Of a stretch of 64,000 bases of DNA, positions 41,295 to 49,939 are shown piece after piece (positions within the stretch are counted from its first letter, which is position 1; every line of letters starts with the position of its first letter). The notes under the pieces were generated by a model, which saw only the letters and a list, made by a program, of their open reading frames with translations, did no database searches and was not told the origin of the DNA. The position numbers were made by a program, and so were the translations under genes. This DNA is from Hydrocarboniphaga effusa AP103. GTDB lineage: Bacteria > Pseudomonadota > Gammaproteobacteria > Nevskiales > Nevskiaceae. The stretch lies in NCBI RefSeq assembly GCF_000271305.1, contig NZ_AKGD01000003.1:608279-672278 (forward strand), written 5' to 3'.

Positions 41295-42647
41295 ATGAAA
41301 CAGCGCATCGCGCTAACGCTCGGCGTCGCCTGTATGGCGTACGCCGCACTCGCATCAGCCAAAGTCGGTCCCGACGAGGCTGGCAAGCTCGGCAAGGACT
41401 TGACGCCGGTCGGCGCCGAAAAGGCCGGCAACGCCGATGGTTCGATTCCCGCCTGGGAGCCGGCTCCCAAGCACGGCAATCTGAGCGGCGAATTCCCGCA
41501 CGATGAGAAGATCGACGCCGAAAAGCCCAAGTTCACGATCAACAAGGGCAACCTCGCGCAGTACGAAGCCAAGCTCACCGAAGGTCACAAGTTCCTGCTG
41601 AAGACCTACGACAGCTACAAGATGAACGTCTACCCGACGCATCGTCAGGTCGACTATCCGGCCGAGGTCAAGGAAGCCACGGTCAAGAACGCCGGCACCT
41701 GCGAAATGATCGGCACCGACACGCTCGACAATTGCAAGCTGGGCTTTCCGTTCCCGATCCCGAAGACCGGCGCCGAGCCGATCTGGAATCACAAGCTCAA
41801 GTTCCGCGGTGATTACGCCAAGCGCTACAACAACCAGATGATCGTGCAGCGCGACGGACAGTTCGTGCTGACCAAGATCATCGAAGATGCCGCGTTCTAC
41901 TACGGCTCGCCAAGCAAGCAGGTTCCGCTGACCAAGGATTCCGGCGAGTTCCTGCGCTATCTGTCGCGCACGATCGCGCCGCCGCGTCTGGCCGGCACCT
42001 TCATTCTCGTGCACGAAAAGGCCGGCACCGGTGAAGCGGGTCGTGCGGCCTGGCTCTACACGCCAGCGCTCAAACGCATTCGCCGCGCGCCCACTGTCTG
42101 CTGCGACAATCCGTACGAGGGCACCGACGGCCACCAGTTCTACGACCAGGTGGACATGTTCAACGGCTCGCTCGAGCGCTACAACTGGAAGCTCGTCGGC
42201 AAGAAGGAAATCTACATCCCGTACGACAGCAACAAGATCGCGGGCAACACCATCAAGTACAAGGATCTCGTTCGTCCGAAGCACTTGAACCAGGATCTGC
42301 CGCGCTACGAGCTGCACCGTGTCTGGGTGGTCGAAGCCAACATCAAGCAGGGCACCAGCCACACCTTCGGCAAGCGCGTGATGTATCTCGACGAAGACAG
42401 CTGGAACATCGTCGCCGAGGACGACTACGACAACCGCGGCCAGCTCATGCAGTTCCACGAAGGTCATCTGGTGGTTGCGTACAACATCCAGGCCGCTTCG
42501 ACGGTTCCGGAAGTGATCTATCACTTCAACTCGGGCCGCTACTTCATCACCGCCGCGTTCAACGAAGACAAGCCGTACGACCTCTCGGTCAAGTACAACG
42601 ACGACTACTTCAACGCGAGTTCCGTGCAGAAGATGACGACCAAGTAA
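41295..42647 (+). CDS. DUF1329 domain protein, stand-alone copy
   Basis: This 450-residue exported protein has a signal peptide ending ALASAKVGPDEA, followed by the DUF1329 domain: LTPVGAEKAGNADGSIPAW, HRQVDYPAEV, YDQVDMFNGSLERYNW, RYELHRVWVVEAN and VMYLDEDSWNIVAEDDYDN. It aligns well with the C-terminal half of the TPR fusion at 35921. DUF1329 proteins often sit beside RND exporters and DUF1302 proteins and may carry lipids across the periplasm. GAGGAGATG before the ATG gives a strong ribosome site; a terminator follows. Confidence 0.88.
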   Translation: MKQRIALTLGVACMAYAALASAKVGPDEAGKLGKDLTPVGAEKAGNADGSIPAWEPAPKHGNLSGEFPHDEKIDAEKPKFTINKGNLAQYEAKLTEGHKFLLKTYDSYKMNVYPTHRQVDYPAEVKEATVKNAGTCEMIGTDTLDNCKLGFPFPIPKTGAEPIWNHKLKFRGDYAKRYNNQMIVQRDGQFVLTKIIEDAAFYYGSPSKQVPLTKDSGEFLRYLSRTIAPPRLAGTFILVHEKAGTGEAGRAAWLYTPALKRIRRAPTVCCDNPYEGTDGHQFYDQVDMFNGSLERYNWKLVGKKEIYIPYDSNKIAGNTIKYKDLVRPKHLNQDLPRYELHRVWVVEANIKQGTSHTFGKRVMYLDEDSWNIVAEDDYDNRGQLMQFHEGHLVVAYNIQAASTVPEVIYHFNSGRYFITAAFNEDKPYDLSVKYNDDYFNASSVQKMTTK

Positions 42648-42670
42648 GTCGGCATCACCGTCTCAAACTC

Positions 42671-42701
42671 AGCCGCCGGGTTTCGCTCCCGGCGGCTTTT
42701 T
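42671..42701 (+). terminator. Terminator after DUF1329 gene
   Basis: AGCCGCCGGG (42671-42680) pairs with CCCGGCGGCT (42688-42697) around TTTCGCT and is followed by TTTTC. It lies just before the DUF2505 gene at 42714, so that gene needs its own signals or read-through. Confidence 0.88.
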
Positions 42702-42713
42702 CATGCCAGAGCA

Positions 42714-43208
42714 ATGAACTTCAGTATCGAATTGCAGTACCCCGCCGCAGCCGAAACGGTGATGAAGATGATCGTCGACAGGCACTACTTCGAGCGCAAG
42801 TATCAGGCGCTGGAAGTCGCTGATTTCGAGATTACGGATGACCGGCTTTCTGCCGATGCTTTCAGCATCGATTTTCGCTTTCGTGCAGCCGGGGCGACGA
42901 ATATTCCGGAGTTCGCGAGAAAATTCGTCGGCGATGCGATTCGCGTGAAGCAGACCGAGCGCTGGCGGATCGCGCAGCGCAGGGGTGCGATCGAAATCGA
43001 TATCGCCGGCGCGCCCGTGAGCGTTCAAGCAGATATGCACCTGCTGGCGAAAGGCGCAGACCAGTCGACGCTCAAGCTCGACTGGACGATCCGCTGCGGT
43101 GTTCCGCTGCTCGGCGGCAAGGTCGAGAAGCTCGTCGCCGAAGACGTGCGTCGACGCGCCGAAGCCGACGGCGCGGTCTCTGCCAGGCTCGTGGGCGACT
43201 ACGCATGA
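42714..43208 (+). CDS. DUF2505 family protein
   Basis: This 164-residue soluble protein without signal peptide resembles DUF2505: it starts FSIELQYPAAAETVMKMIVDRHYFERKY, has a beta-rich middle (FSIDFRFRAAGATNIPEFARKF), and ends LDWTIRCGVPLLGGKVEKLVAEDV, like SRPBCC lipid-binding folds. No enzyme motif is seen. The next gene overlaps it (ATGA), so both are translated from one message. A role in holding a hydrophobic ligand is plausible but unproven. Confidence 0.7.
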   Translation: MNFSIELQYPAAAETVMKMIVDRHYFERKYQALEVADFEITDDRLSADAFSIDFRFRAAGATNIPEFARKFVGDAIRVKQTERWRIAQRRGAIEIDIAGAPVSVQADMHLLAKGADQSTLKLDWTIRCGVPLLGGKVEKLVAEDVRRRAEADGAVSARLVGDYA

Positions 43209-44476
43209 TCGAGCGGCTGCTCAAGCCGAATCGCATCAAAGTCGCGCGCGACCTGTCGAGCGTGACGACGCGCGATCCGGCATTCGAAGTCGATCCGGCC
43301 TCGGTGCAGATGAGCGAGGCGCAGGTCGGTCTGATCTGGCGACGCATCGAGCAGCTGTATCAAGGCGGTTTGCAGCCTGCGATTTCATTCGTGCTTCGCC
43401 GACAGGGGCGCATTGTCATGCGCCGGAGCATCGGCCATGCGGCACTCGGCACGCGTGGACCGCGAGCCGCTGCACTGTGTACCCCGGAGACACCGATCTG
43501 TCTGTTCTCCGCATCCAAGGCTGTGACCGCGATGCTGGTGCACAAGCTTGCCGAGCAGAGGCATATCGGCCTCGACGATCGTATCGAGCGCTACATCCCG
43601 GAATATGGCGTCGAGGGCAAGGGGAGCACGACGGTGCGGCATCTGCTCGCGCATCGGGCCGGCATTCCGCGCGTGAAGCCGGGCACCGATCCGTCGATCC
43701 TGTTCGACTGGAAGGCAGTCGTGAAAATGCTCTGCGCCGCCAAGCCGATCAACACGGAAGGCGAGGTGCAGTCCTATCACGCGATCACCGGCGGCTTCAT
43801 TCTCGGCGAGCTCGTGCAGCGCGTTTCGGGGCTGTCTTTGCAGGACTTCCTGGCCGAGTACATCAGCAAGCCGCTGGGGCTCGACGTCTTCCATTACGGC
43901 CTGCCTGAGTCGAAGCGCTGCGATGTGGCGATCAACTACCTCACGGGTCCACGACCGTGGTTTCCGCTGACGACCTACGTGCAGCAGATTCTCGGTGCCT
44001 CGTTCGAGCGCGTGGTGGACGTTTCGAATTCGCCCGAGTTTCTATCGGCGGTGATTCCGGCCGGCAATCTGTATGCGACAGCCGATGGCATCGGCGCTTT
44101 CTTCGAGATGATGCTGAGCGGCGGGCATTGGAACGGCAAGCAGATCTTCAAACCCGAGACGATCGCCGAAGCCGTGCGCCCGGCCGGGCCGATTCACGTC
44201 GATCGCACCTTGTTCGTGCCGGTGCGTTTCAGCGCTGGCATGGTGCTCGGCGAATGGCCTTTCGGTTTGTACGGGCGTGATTGCCGCAGCGCTTATGGCC
44301 ACCTCGGCTTTCTGACGACGATCTGCTGGGCCGATCCGGCACGCGATATCTCGGTGGCTTTTCTGAACACCGGAAAATCGATTTCGACGGATCAGCTGCG
44401 TCCCCTGGCTCGTGTGCTAGGCACCATCAGTCGGGTTTGCAAGCCGCTCGCGCACTCGCGGCGCGTCGTTGATTGA
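43205..44476 (+). CDS. Serine hydrolase of the beta-lactamase/esterase (EstB) family
   Basis: This 423-residue protein has the S-x-x-K motif at 102-105 (FSASKAVTAM), a tyrosine motif in YHAITGGFILGE, and a glycine-rich C-terminal region (AYGHLGFLTT). Together with length this suggests a class C-like esterase or peptidase and not a true beta-lactamase. There is no signal peptide, so it should act in the cytoplasm. It is coupled to the DUF2505 gene, and its last 60 bp overlap the end of the WS/DGAT gene on the other strand. Confidence 0.83.
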   Translation: MIERLLKPNRIKVARDLSSVTTRDPAFEVDPASVQMSEAQVGLIWRRIEQLYQGGLQPAISFVLRRQGRIVMRRSIGHAALGTRGPRAAALCTPETPICLFSASKAVTAMLVHKLAEQRHIGLDDRIERYIPEYGVEGKGSTTVRHLLAHRAGIPRVKPGTDPSILFDWKAVVKMLCAAKPINTEGEVQSYHAITGGFILGELVQRVSGLSLQDFLAEYISKPLGLDVFHYGLPESKRCDVAINYLTGPRPWFPLTTYVQQILGASFERVVDVSNSPEFLSAVIPAGNLYATADGIGAFFEMMLSGGHWNGKQIFKPETIAEAVRPAGPIHVDRTLFVPVRFSAGMVLGEWPFGLYGRDCRSAYGHLGFLTTICWADPARDISVAFLNTGKSISTDQLRPLARVLGTISRVCKPLAHSRRVVD

Positions 44477-45883
44477 CACCACGCGACGTTCGGCCGTCTC
44501 GATGTCGGCGATGCCGAGCGCCCGCTCGAGTTCATCGAGCGCTTCTCCGGCGTAGATCGCCAGCTTCTGCACGCGCGGCAGCGCATCGCGGCAGGCCGTG
44601 AAGCTCAGCGTGAAGCTCTCCGCGTAACCGAGTGCGGTGATGTTCAAGGCCTGGCCGCGGAACAACACCGACAGCGGGAAGATCCCTTCGAGCTCGGCGC
44701 CGTCGAAATACAGCTTGTTGCGCGCGGCCGGCACGTTCGAGATCAGCACGTTGAACAATGGCGGCAGGCTTCCCGAGAGTCCGCTGACCTTCGCGAGCGT
44801 GAGCGGCGCCATCAGCAGCAGGCTGTACTGCGCGAGCGCGGTCGGCGACAGCTGCTGTATGTGGCGCTTGCCCGCCTGCGTCGAGACATTGATTGCGTGG
44901 AGGCGTTCGACAGGGTCGGCGATCTGGGTTTCGAGATCGGTCAGCAGGCCGCACAGCGAGTTGCCGCCCACCTGATTGCGGCGCGGACGCAAGGCGATTG
45001 GCACGAGCGAGACCAGCGACGAGCGCGGCAGCGCATCGAGCTCGGACAGATAGCGGCGCAAGGCTCCGCCGCAGACCGCGAGCAGCACATCGTTGGTCGT
45101 TGTGTGGGTTTGCTCGGCGATGCGCTTGAGCCGGCTCAGTTTGAGCGCCTGCGTCGCAAAGCGCCGCTGTCCACCGATACGTCCGTTGAGCAGGCTGGAA
45201 GGCGCCTTGAGCAGGGCAGGCAGGCTGCCGTTGGGATACTCCAGGCGCGCACGCACGAGACTGCGATATACCTCGGGAACTGCACGCAATTGCGCGCGCA
45301 GCCCGGTCAGACGTTGCTGGGCGGCAGCGAACGGTCCCGGAGCCGGTGGACGCACGCTGGTTGGCAGCGGCATCGCCCACGGCGGCGGTTGGTTGAGCGC
45401 ATCTGGCTTTTCGGAGAGCCAGCTCTTGATGAGCTTGAGTCCGCCGAGGCCGTCGACCGCAGCGTGGTGGCCCTTGAGGTAGATTGCGAAACGATTGTGT
45501 TCGAGCCCTTCGATGATGTGGCATTCCCAGGGCGGCCGGCTCAGGTCCAGCGGGTGCGAATGCAGCCGCGAGATCAGCACGCCGAGTTCGCGCTGGCCGC
45601 CCGGCTTGGGTAAGGCCGAATGGCGCAGGTGATAGTCGAGATCGACGTGCTGATCGGTTTCCCAGTACGGCGCAATCGCCGCGAGCGGTCCCTGCGCCAG
45701 CACGTGGTTGAACGGCGATCGGCTGACCGGATAACTGCGCAGCCGGGCGACGAGCTGGCTCAGATACTGACGCCCGATCTTCGGTGGCAGGCGAAACGTC
45801 AGTAACGCGCCGACATGCATCGGCGTGTCGGGCGATTCCATCTTCAGAAAGCAGGTGTCGATCAGGCTCAGCCTCTTCATCAT
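44417..45883 (-). CDS. Wax ester synthase/diacylglycerol acyltransferase (WS/DGAT)
   Basis: This 488-residue acyltransferase has the catalytic HHxxxDG motif at residues 139-145 (GHHAAVDG) and typical flanking segments: MHVGALLTF, PPWECHIIEGLEHNRFAIYLK, TNDVLLAVCGGALRRYL, GNSLCGLLTDLET and FNVLISNVPAARNKLYFDGAEL. It transfers acyl-CoA to fatty alcohols or diacylglycerol to make storage lipid. Its end overlaps the convergent serine-hydrolase gene by 60 bp. A second Met at residue 2 could be the real start. Confidence 0.9.
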   Translation of the reverse strand: MMKRLSLIDTCFLKMESPDTPMHVGALLTFRLPPKIGRQYLSQLVARLRSYPVSRSPFNHVLAQGPLAAIAPYWETDQHVDLDYHLRHSALPKPGGQRELGVLISRLHSHPLDLSRPPWECHIIEGLEHNRFAIYLKGHHAAVDGLGGLKLIKSWLSEKPDALNQPPPWAMPLPTSVRPPAPGPFAAAQQRLTGLRAQLRAVPEVYRSLVRARLEYPNGSLPALLKAPSSLLNGRIGGQRRFATQALKLSRLKRIAEQTHTTTNDVLLAVCGGALRRYLSELDALPRSSLVSLVPIALRPRRNQVGGNSLCGLLTDLETQIADPVERLHAINVSTQAGKRHIQQLSPTALAQYSLLLMAPLTLAKVSGLSGSLPPLFNVLISNVPAARNKLYFDGAELEGIFPLSVLFRGQALNITALGYAESFTLSFTACRDALPRVQKLAIYAGEALDELERALGIADIETAERRVVSINDAPRVRERLANPTDGA

Positions 45884-45995
45884 GATCCTTGCGTCGTGTG
45901 GCCGCAGTCACGTCGGCTGCGTACGGTTGAGCATCAGGTCGTAGGGAAGCCTAACGGCTGAGGGCGGCTTGCGATAGTCGGGCCTATCGCTCGAT

Positions 45996-46634
45996 TCAGC
46001 TGCCTGCTGCGGGCATCAGGCGCTTGAGCATTTCGTGCGCGGGCCAATACAGCAGCAGCGGCCAGCCGACCAGCGTGAACAGAAGCCAGACCCAGGCCGG
46101 CATCCAGGTCTGAGCGGCATCGTCCGAGAGTCCATGGACGTAATTGATGTTCACGGGCTCGATGCCGCGCGTGGGCGAGGGCGGTGGCATGAAGAAGTAG
46201 CAGATCAGCAGCAGCGCGCTCGCAATGGTCGTCCAAAGCAGCAGAGCGCGGACGTCGTAGCCCGTGCGGCTCAGCAGGTACAGTAAAAACAGCGGTAACC
46301 AGCCATGGAACAGCGAAAGGCCGCGCAGGCCGAGCGAGCGCTTGGAGTCGAACATGTAGTCGGTCATGCCCGAGAGCCGACCCCCCACAGCCCCGACCGC
46401 AAAGTCGAGCAGCCAGAAAGTTTGCGGTAGCAGGATGCCGACGGTCGCGATCGACAGCAGCAGCGCGCTTTCGGTCCAGATGCCGACCAGGGTCAGCAGC
46501 AGCGCCACGTCGCAGAAATAGAGAAAATTGCGAGGTCCGTACTGGCGCAGATAGATCGGCACGAGCACGGCCATGAAGGTCGTGTAGGCCAGCTTCCAGG
46601 GCAGCGGGATGAGTGCGGGGGTCGCGGTTTCCAT
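45996..46634 (-). CDS. Uncharacterised multi-pass membrane protein
   Basis: This 212-residue protein has about six hydrophobic helices (for example FCDVALLLTLVGIW, LLLSIATVGILLP, WLPLFLLYLL, LLWTTIASALLLICYFFM, WVWLLFTLVGWPLLLYW). A polar stretch with PVNINYVHGLSDDAAQTW lies before the last helix. I do not recognise the family. It is isolated: 112 bp separate it from the WS/DGAT gene on the same strand, and the upstream neighbour runs the other way. Confidence 0.7.
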   Translation of the reverse strand: METATPALIPLPWKLAYTTFMAVLVPIYLRQYGPRNFLYFCDVALLLTLVGIWTESALLLSIATVGILLPQTFWLLDFAVGAVGGRLSGMTDYMFDSKRSLGLRGLSLFHGWLPLFLLYLLSRTGYDVRALLLWTTIASALLLICYFFMPPPSPTRGIEPVNINYVHGLSDDAAQTWMPAWVWLLFTLVGWPLLLYWPAHEMLKRLMPAAGS

Positions 46635-46791
46635 GAGGCTCCGGCAGCGTGCCGAACGCAGTTCGACGAAACGGCGTTTATATCAGCCTTACCTCGATCC
46701 GGTTTTGTGAAGCGATCGATCGCTGGCACGGCCCGTGCAATTGCGGCAGCGGACGGAGACGTTCGCACATTCATGCAACAGGAGTTGGATT

Positions 46792-47067
46792 TTGGAAGAC
46801 AACAACACGCAAGACCCCGACGTGATTCGCGAGGGAAGCCTGCTGTTTCCGGTCGTGGGATTCGGGCTCGCACCGGTGCAGAACGGCATCGGCGTGCTCA
46901 AGCTGCGTTACTTCGAATCACCGGGCCAAGCGGTGCCGAGCGAGACGCCTGCGTACTCATTGAACATCAGCACGCTGCGCCGCATGGGCGAACAGTTCCT
47001 GGTAATGGCCGGCTATCTCGAAGCCGCACAGGAAAAGCTCGCTGAAAAGGCGCAGAAGGCGGAGTGA
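46792..47067 (+). CDS. Small unknown protein with TTG start
   Basis: This 91-residue soluble protein begins at TTG 46792, chosen because AGGAG lies 7 bp upstream (46780-46784). It begins LEDNNTQDPDVIREG, continues FPVVGFGLAPVQNGIGVLKLRYF and TPAYSLNISTLRRMGEQFLVMAGYL, and ends in a charged helix (AAQEKLAEKAQKAE). I do not recognise it. Codon use is like that of the neighbours, and a good ribosome site supports translation. A tRNA-operon terminator lies just after it on the other strand. Confidence 0.6.
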   Translation: MEDNNTQDPDVIREGSLLFPVVGFGLAPVQNGIGVLKLRYFESPGQAVPSETPAYSLNISTLRRMGEQFLVMAGYLEAAQEKLAEKAQKAE

Positions 47068-47086
47068 CGAAAAGCCTTCGGGCAAC

Positions 47087-47120
47087 AAAAAAGCGAAGCC
47101 AGGTGGACCGGTTTCGCTTT
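47087..47120 (-). terminator. Terminator of the tRNA-Ala/tRNA-Glu operon
   Basis: On the minus strand an 11-bp stem, GGTTTCGCTTT paired across 47120-47110 and 47100-47090 with one G-U pair, is followed by a T-run (47092-47087). It lies 41 bp after the tRNA-Glu gene. Confidence 0.75.
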
Positions 47121-47160
47121 GCTTGTCCGGCTGAACCGGAAACATCAAGCCATTCGAAGA

Positions 47161-47236
47161 TGGCGTCCCCACGGGGATTCGAACCCCGGTTACCTCCGTG
47201 AAAGGGAGGTGTCCTAGGCCTCTAGACGATGGGGAC
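47161..47236 (-). tRNA. tRNA-Glu (anticodon TTC)
   Basis: A 76-nt cloverleaf on the minus strand. The acceptor GTCCCCA pairs with its 3' partner, CCA is encoded, the T arm contains GGTTCGAATCC, and the anticodon loop CTTTCAC gives TTC. It is transcribed after tRNA-Ala, 15 bp apart. Confidence 0.96.
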
Positions 47237-47251
47237 TTAGGAACGAAAATT

Positions 47252-47327
47252 TGGTGGAGCTAGTCGGGATCGAACCGACGACCTCCTGCATGCCATGCAG
47301 GCGCTCTCCCAGCTGAGCTATAGCCCC
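47252..47327 (-). tRNA. tRNA-Ala (anticodon GGC)
   Basis: A 76-nt cloverleaf on the minus strand starting GGGGCTA, with anticodon stem CCTGC/GCAGG around the loop ATGGCAT (anticodon GGC), T arm GGTTCGATCC, and encoded CCA. Confidence 0.96.
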
Positions 47328-47360
47328 GTTTCAACGTGTTGCCCGTTGCAGCGGGCGCGC

Positions 47361-47389
47361 AGTATAGGCGGAACAAAATTGGCAAACAA
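47361..47389 (-). promoter_or_regulatory. Promoter of tRNA-Ala/tRNA-Glu
   Basis: On the minus strand TTGTTT (47389-47384) and TATACT (47366-47361) are exactly 17 bp apart, followed by a G+C-rich discriminator, as is usual for stable-RNA promoters. The first tRNA base is about 34 bp downstream of the -10 box. Confidence 0.7.
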
Positions 47390-47523
47390 GCATTTTTTTC
47401 AAATCGATGATGGTGCGGTGCAAGTGGATAAAGCCTGCCCGAAGCGAGGCTTACATCGGCTGGTTTGTCTCGTCGAAAGGGGCCTCGTGCTTTAATCACC
47501 AGACCCACTTTCAGGAGGCCGTC

Positions 47524-49146
47524 ATGCACGACGCCCATCGCTTCATCACGCACACCGTCACCAACCAGCCTCCGCCTCTGCAGGACTACAACGCCTTCGA
47601 GCTCGACACCGCGCTGAAGTCCGCGGTGCTGCGCGAGGCGGGCGACTGGGGCGCGACGGACTTGCAGATTTACGGCGGGATCGCGGGCGGTGAGCTGCTC
47701 GAGCTCGGTTTCGCAGCCAACGAAAACAAGCCCAGACTCCGGACTTTCGATCGCTACGGCCACCGCATCGACGAAGTCGAATTTCATCCGTCCTATCACC
47801 GGACGATGTCGCTCGCGATGCAACATGGTGTGCATAGCTACGCTTGGCGCAATCGGCGTCCCGGAGCGCAGGTGGTGCGATCGGCGCTGGCCTATCTGCA
47901 CTATCAGGCCGAGGCGGGCACCAGCTGTCCGCTGACGATGACCTATGCGGCCGTGCCCGCCTTGCAGCACACGCCGGTGCTCGCCGCGCAATGGCTGCCG
48001 CGCATCACTTCGCCACAGTACGACGCGCGCGTGCTGCCGGCCGATCGGAAGGGCGGCTGCACCATCGGCATGGGCATGACCGAAAAGCAGGGCGGTTCCG
48101 ACGTGCGCGCCAACACGACGCGTGCGGTCTCGCGTGGCGATCACTACGAGATCGTCGGCCACAAATGGTTCTTCTCGGCGCCGATGTGCGACGCCTGGCT
48201 CGTGCTAGCGCAGGCCGAGGGGGGGCTGAGCTGCTTTCTGATGCCCAAGCTGCTCGCAGACGGCACGCGCAACGCGATCCGCATTCAGCGGCTCAAGGAC
48301 AAGCTCGGTGATTGGAGCAATGCGTCGAGCGAAGTGGAATTCCACGGCGCCCAGGCTTGGCTCGTCGGGGCCGAGGGCCGCGGTGTGGCGACGATTCTCG
48401 AGATGGTCGCGCTGACCCGGCTCGACTGCATGACCGGCTCGGCCGGGCTCATGCGCCAGGCGCTCGTGCAGGCCATTCACCACGCGCGGCATCGCACGGC
48501 GTTCGGGCGACTGCTCGTCGATCAGCCGCTGATGCAGAACGTGCTGGCCGACATGGCGCTCGAGGTCGAGGCCGCGGCCTCGCTCGCGATGCGCACCGCC
48601 CGCGCGGTCGACGAGCAGGACACCGCGCTCGCGCGCATCCTCACCGCGGTCGGCAAATACTGGAACTGCAAGCGCGCTCCGGCGCTCGTCAACGAGGCGC
48701 AGGAATGTCTCGGCGGTGCGGGCTACGTGGAGGAATCGATCCTCCCTCGGCTTTATCGGCAGGCGCCACTCAATTCGATCTGGGAAGGTAGCGGCAACGT
48801 GCAGTGTCTCGACGTGCTGCGCGCGTTTTCGCGCGAGCCGGTTTCGCGCGAGGCGGTGTTCGCGGAACTCGGTTCGGCCCGTGGAGCGAACCGCGCGTAC
48901 GACCGCGAGTTGTCCGCGCTCGCGGCGCTGCTCGGCGACGCCCAGCTGGTCGAATCTCAGTCGCGAGCGCTCGTCGAGCGCATGGCGCTGATGTTCCAGG
49001 CGGCCATTTTGATTCGGGCTGGCGACGCGACGGTGTCGGATGCCTTCGTCGCGAGTCGGATCGATGGCGGTCGCGGCCAGGCGTTCGGAACGCTGGCGGC
49101 CGATCTGCCGCTACGTGGGCTGATCGATCGCGCCTGGTGCGGCTAG
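47524..49146 (+). CDS. AidB-like acyl-CoA dehydrogenase
   Basis: This 540-residue flavoprotein resembles AidB/isovaleryl-CoA dehydrogenase-like enzymes: TVTNQPPPLQDYNAFELD at the start, IGMGMTEKQGGSDVRANTTRA for FAD/substrate contact, HKWFFSAPMCDAWLVLAQ, and the C-terminal ECLGGAGYVEESILPRLYRQAPLNSIWEGSGN. AidB proteins are linked to alkylation stress, but many relatives are of unknown substrate. GGAGG before the ATG at 47524 fixes the start. No Ada-like gene is next to it. Confidence 0.88.
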   Translation: MHDAHRFITHTVTNQPPPLQDYNAFELDTALKSAVLREAGDWGATDLQIYGGIAGGELLELGFAANENKPRLRTFDRYGHRIDEVEFHPSYHRTMSLAMQHGVHSYAWRNRRPGAQVVRSALAYLHYQAEAGTSCPLTMTYAAVPALQHTPVLAAQWLPRITSPQYDARVLPADRKGGCTIGMGMTEKQGGSDVRANTTRAVSRGDHYEIVGHKWFFSAPMCDAWLVLAQAEGGLSCFLMPKLLADGTRNAIRIQRLKDKLGDWSNASSEVEFHGAQAWLVGAEGRGVATILEMVALTRLDCMTGSAGLMRQALVQAIHHARHRTAFGRLLVDQPLMQNVLADMALEVEAAASLAMRTARAVDEQDTALARILTAVGKYWNCKRAPALVNEAQECLGGAGYVEESILPRLYRQAPLNSIWEGSGNVQCLDVLRAFSREPVSREAVFAELGSARGANRAYDRELSALAALLGDAQLVESQSRALVERMALMFQAAILIRAGDATVSDAFVASRIDGGRGQAFGTLAADLPLRGLIDRAWCG

Positions 49147-49153
49147 GAGCAAC

Positions 49154-49939
49154 TCACCACGACCGACTCACCACAATGTAAGGACGCGCGCCTTTGCGTG
49201 TCTGCGCGACTTCGACACGAATGCCGTACAGCTCGCTGAGTCGTTCGGCGGTCAGCACATCGGCAGGCGGGCCGCTCGCGATCAGCTCCCCCGAGCGCAG
49301 CAGACTCACCCGATCGGCGAAGGCCATGGCCTGATTCGGGTCGTGCAGCACGGCGAGCACTCCGCCGCCGCGGTCGGCGAAGGCGCGCGCCTGCGACAGA
49401 CAGTCGTACTGATGCGCGAGGTCGAGGCTGGCGGTGGGTTCGTCCAGCAACAAATAGGCTGGCGGGCCGGGCCGATCGTTCCAGATTTGCGCGAGCACGC
49501 GGGCGAACTGCACCCGCGCTCGCTCGCCGCCCGACAGTGTCGGATAGCGCCGCTCGGCGAGGTGGCTCACGCCAGCGGCGCGCAAGGTTTGGTCGATGAT
49601 GCGGTTTTCTTCGTCCAGCCCGGTCGATGCGCTCGCGAGCCGGCCAAGCTGCACGACCTCGCGCGTGGTGAAACCGAAGCGCAGGTTTTCCTGCTGAGGC
49701 AACACCGCCCGGCGTGCCGCCAACTTGGCGATGGGCCAGTCCGACAGCGGGCGATCGTCGAGGCTGACGCAGCCAGTGCTGGGGCGCAGGTCGCCACAAA
49801 GCAGTTGCAGCAGAGTCGACTTGCCCGCTCCATTGGCGCCGAGCACCGCATGGACTTCGCCCGGACGCAACTCCATTGACAGCCGGGCGAGCCGGCGCTG
49901 TCGGTGTTGCCCCAGACTGATGTCGATTGCCCGGAGCAT
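49154..49939 (-). CDS. hmuV: Heme ABC transporter ATP-binding protein HmuV
   Basis: This 261-residue ABC ATPase has Walker A (GANGAGKST at about 34-42), signature LSGGERARVQFAR, Walker B (YLLLDEPTASLD) and a switch His in VLHDPNQA. The close coupling to a FecCD-type permease and hemP makes HmuV the best name. It powers uptake of heme or a related iron compound from the periplasm. Its start follows the permease stop immediately, and its 3' end faces the AidB-like gene with 7 bp between. Confidence 0.85.
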   Translation of the reverse strand: MLRAIDISLGQHRQRRLARLSMELRPGEVHAVLGANGAGKSTLLQLLCGDLRPSTGCVSLDDRPLSDWPIAKLAARRAVLPQQENLRFGFTTREVVQLGRLASASTGLDEENRIIDQTLRAAGVSHLAERRYPTLSGGERARVQFARVLAQIWNDRPGPPAYLLLDEPTASLDLAHQYDCLSQARAFADRGGGVLAVLHDPNQAMAFADRVSLLRSGELIASGPPADVLTAERLSELYGIRVEVAQTRKGARPYIVVSRSW

